DNA from: Clostridium_AD sp050717545
GTDB lineage: Bacteria; Bacillota; Clostridia; Clostridiales; Clostridiaceae
DNA length: 64,000 bases
Direction: 5' to 3'
Assembly: GCF_050717545.1 (NCBI RefSeq)
Contig: NZ_JBOITN010000017.1
Coordinates: forward strand, 62,001 to 126,000
Shown here piece after piece: positions 63,392-64,000 of this stretch. The notes below the pieces were generated by a model that made no database searches, was not told where the DNA came from, and saw nothing but the letters and a program-made list of their open reading frames with translations. The position numbers were made by a program, and so were the translations under genes. Each line of letters begins with the position of its first letter. Position 1 is the first letter of the stretch.

Positions 63392-63438
63392 ATAATAAAT
63401 GATAGAAAAATGTTTTTTTGTAAATAATTTTAAAATAA

Positions 63439-63467
63439 AAAGGAATTATAATTCTTTTGTCGAATTA
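63439..63467 (+). promoter_or_regulatory. Sigma-H-like promoter of spo0A with overlapping 0A box
   Basis: AAAGGAATT (63439-63447) and GTCGAAT (63459-63465) are separated by 11 bases, matching the sigma-H pattern (RNAGGAWWW and RNNGAAT). The -10 region contains TGTCGAA (63458-63464), the exact core of the Spo0A box, so the regulator would bind its own promoter. Confidence 0.75.
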
Positions 63468-63513
63468 ATATTTGTTAAGATATGGGAATTTATTTATAAA
63501 GGGGAGTTATATT

Positions 63514-64000
63514 ATGGAAGAAGAAAGAATTAGTGTACTTATTGCAGATGATAATAAGGAGTTTTGTAATATTCTAAATGATTATTTGCTGAGCCAAAGA
63601 GATATAATTGTTACAGGAATTGCAAAGGATGGAATAGAGGCTCTTAAGTTAATAAAAGAGAGAAAACCAGACTTAGTAGTATTAGATATAATAATGCCAC
63701 ATTTAGATGGTCTTGGAGTACTAGAAAGATTGGGAAGTATGGATCTTGATCCAATTCCAAAGATAATAGTATTATCTGCAGTAGGTCAAGATAAAATTAC
63801 ACAACGTGCTATTGCTTTGGGGGCAGATTACTACGTAGTAAAACCTTTTGATATGGAGGTTTTTACAAAGAGAATAAGACAAATGTTTAACAATACAATT
63901 TCTAGTGATAATACTAAAAGATCAATTTCATTTATTGATACAACTGAACCTAGAAAAAGTAGTCGTAGCGAACCAATGGATCTAGAAGCTGAAATTACAA
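63514..64000 (+). CDS. spo0A: Spo0A, sporulation master response regulator (5' part)
   Basis: The gene runs off the right edge; 162 codons are visible. The receiver domain has the acidic pair in VLIADDN (Asp12/13), the phosphorylated Asp58 in VVLDIIMPHLDG, and the Lys of YVVKPF near residue 110. The linker (TKRSISFIDTTEPRKSSRS) follows, and the DNA-binding domain lies outside. Clostridial Spo0A is phosphorylated by orphan kinases directly. The ATG follows AAAGGGGAG, downstream of a sigma-H-like promoter. Confidence 0.96.
   Translation, partial: MEEERISVLIADDNKEFCNILNDYLLSQRDIIVTGIAKDGIEALKLIKERKPDLVVLDIIMPHLDGLGVLERLGSMDLDPIPKIIVLSAVGQDKITQRAIALGADYYVVKPFDMEVFTKRIRQMFNNTISSDNTKRSISFIDTTEPRKSSRSEPMDLEAEIT

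Overview
The window is 64 kb of very AT-rich DNA from a low-GC, Gram-positive, flagellated endospore former, most likely Clostridium sensu stricto. The support is a complete spoIIIAA-AH operon, spoIVB followed by spo0A, SpoVD/SpoVE-type cell-wall genes, the clostridial order xseA-xseB-ispA-dxs-tlyA-nadK-argR-recN-spoIVB-spo0A, and a clostridial-type CBS/DRTGG pyrophosphatase. No rRNA, tRNA, CRISPR array or prophage was seen. The species cannot be named from this window.

Layout. 1-10.6 kb: end of a flagellar block (flgG), an unknown membrane protein, a regulated Mn-dependent pyrophosphatase, a Ca-type P-ATPase, a small unknown protein, a Lon-like protease whose ATPase part looks degenerate, and ychF. 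10.8-26.2 kb: the division and cell-wall cluster (mraZ, rsmH, ftsL-like, class B PBP, murE, murF, mraY, ftsW/spoVE, divIB, DUF881-sbp-DUF881, yggS, sepF, yggT, ylmH, divIVA), headed by four 10-bp-phased MraZ boxes. murD, murG, ftsA, ftsZ and sigE/sigG are not in it. 26.2-36.8 kb: mtnN, a TraR/DksA-type protein, the lspA-rluD-pyrR-uraA block with two different PyrR RNA sites, rlmL, a large structured non-coding stretch, two small unknown membrane proteins, rqcH and dapF. 36.9-45.2 kb: a type IV pilus operon (pilB, pilC, four prepilins, diverged PilM/N/O-like genes). Its first prepilin is split by an intact IS4-family element with a perfect 10-bp target duplication, and pilB appears to start at ATT. 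45.2-51.5 kb: efp with a long structured leader, then spoIIIAA-AH. 51.5-64 kb: asp23-like gene, nusB, folD, xseAB, ispA, dxs, tlyA, nadK, argR, recN, spoIVB and the 5' part of spo0A, which has a sigma-H-like promoter overlapping a 0A box.

How the genes connect. The window is mostly conserved housekeeping and sporulation DNA. Peptidoglycan precursor synthesis, division and polar proteins (SepF, DivIVA) run as one co-directional block. Pyrimidine uptake is controlled by PyrR through attenuation in front of pyrR and probably by translation block in front of uraA. The SpoIIIA channel, the SpoIVB protease and Spo0A belong to one sporulation pathway.

The unusual parts lie in the non-coding DNA and the pilus locus: the IS-split pseudopilin, the ATT start, the about 95-base-arm inverted repeat after rlmL, a family of palindromes sharing AGTATATATT ends, and a short dispersed element (core AGCTCCGCAGGAGATGATTT) seen five times. 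I found no clearly new multi-gene system. The best candidates for undescribed biology are the structured RNA region at 32.6-33.0 kb, the PyrR hairpin over the uraA ribosome site, and the Walker-less Lon-like protein.
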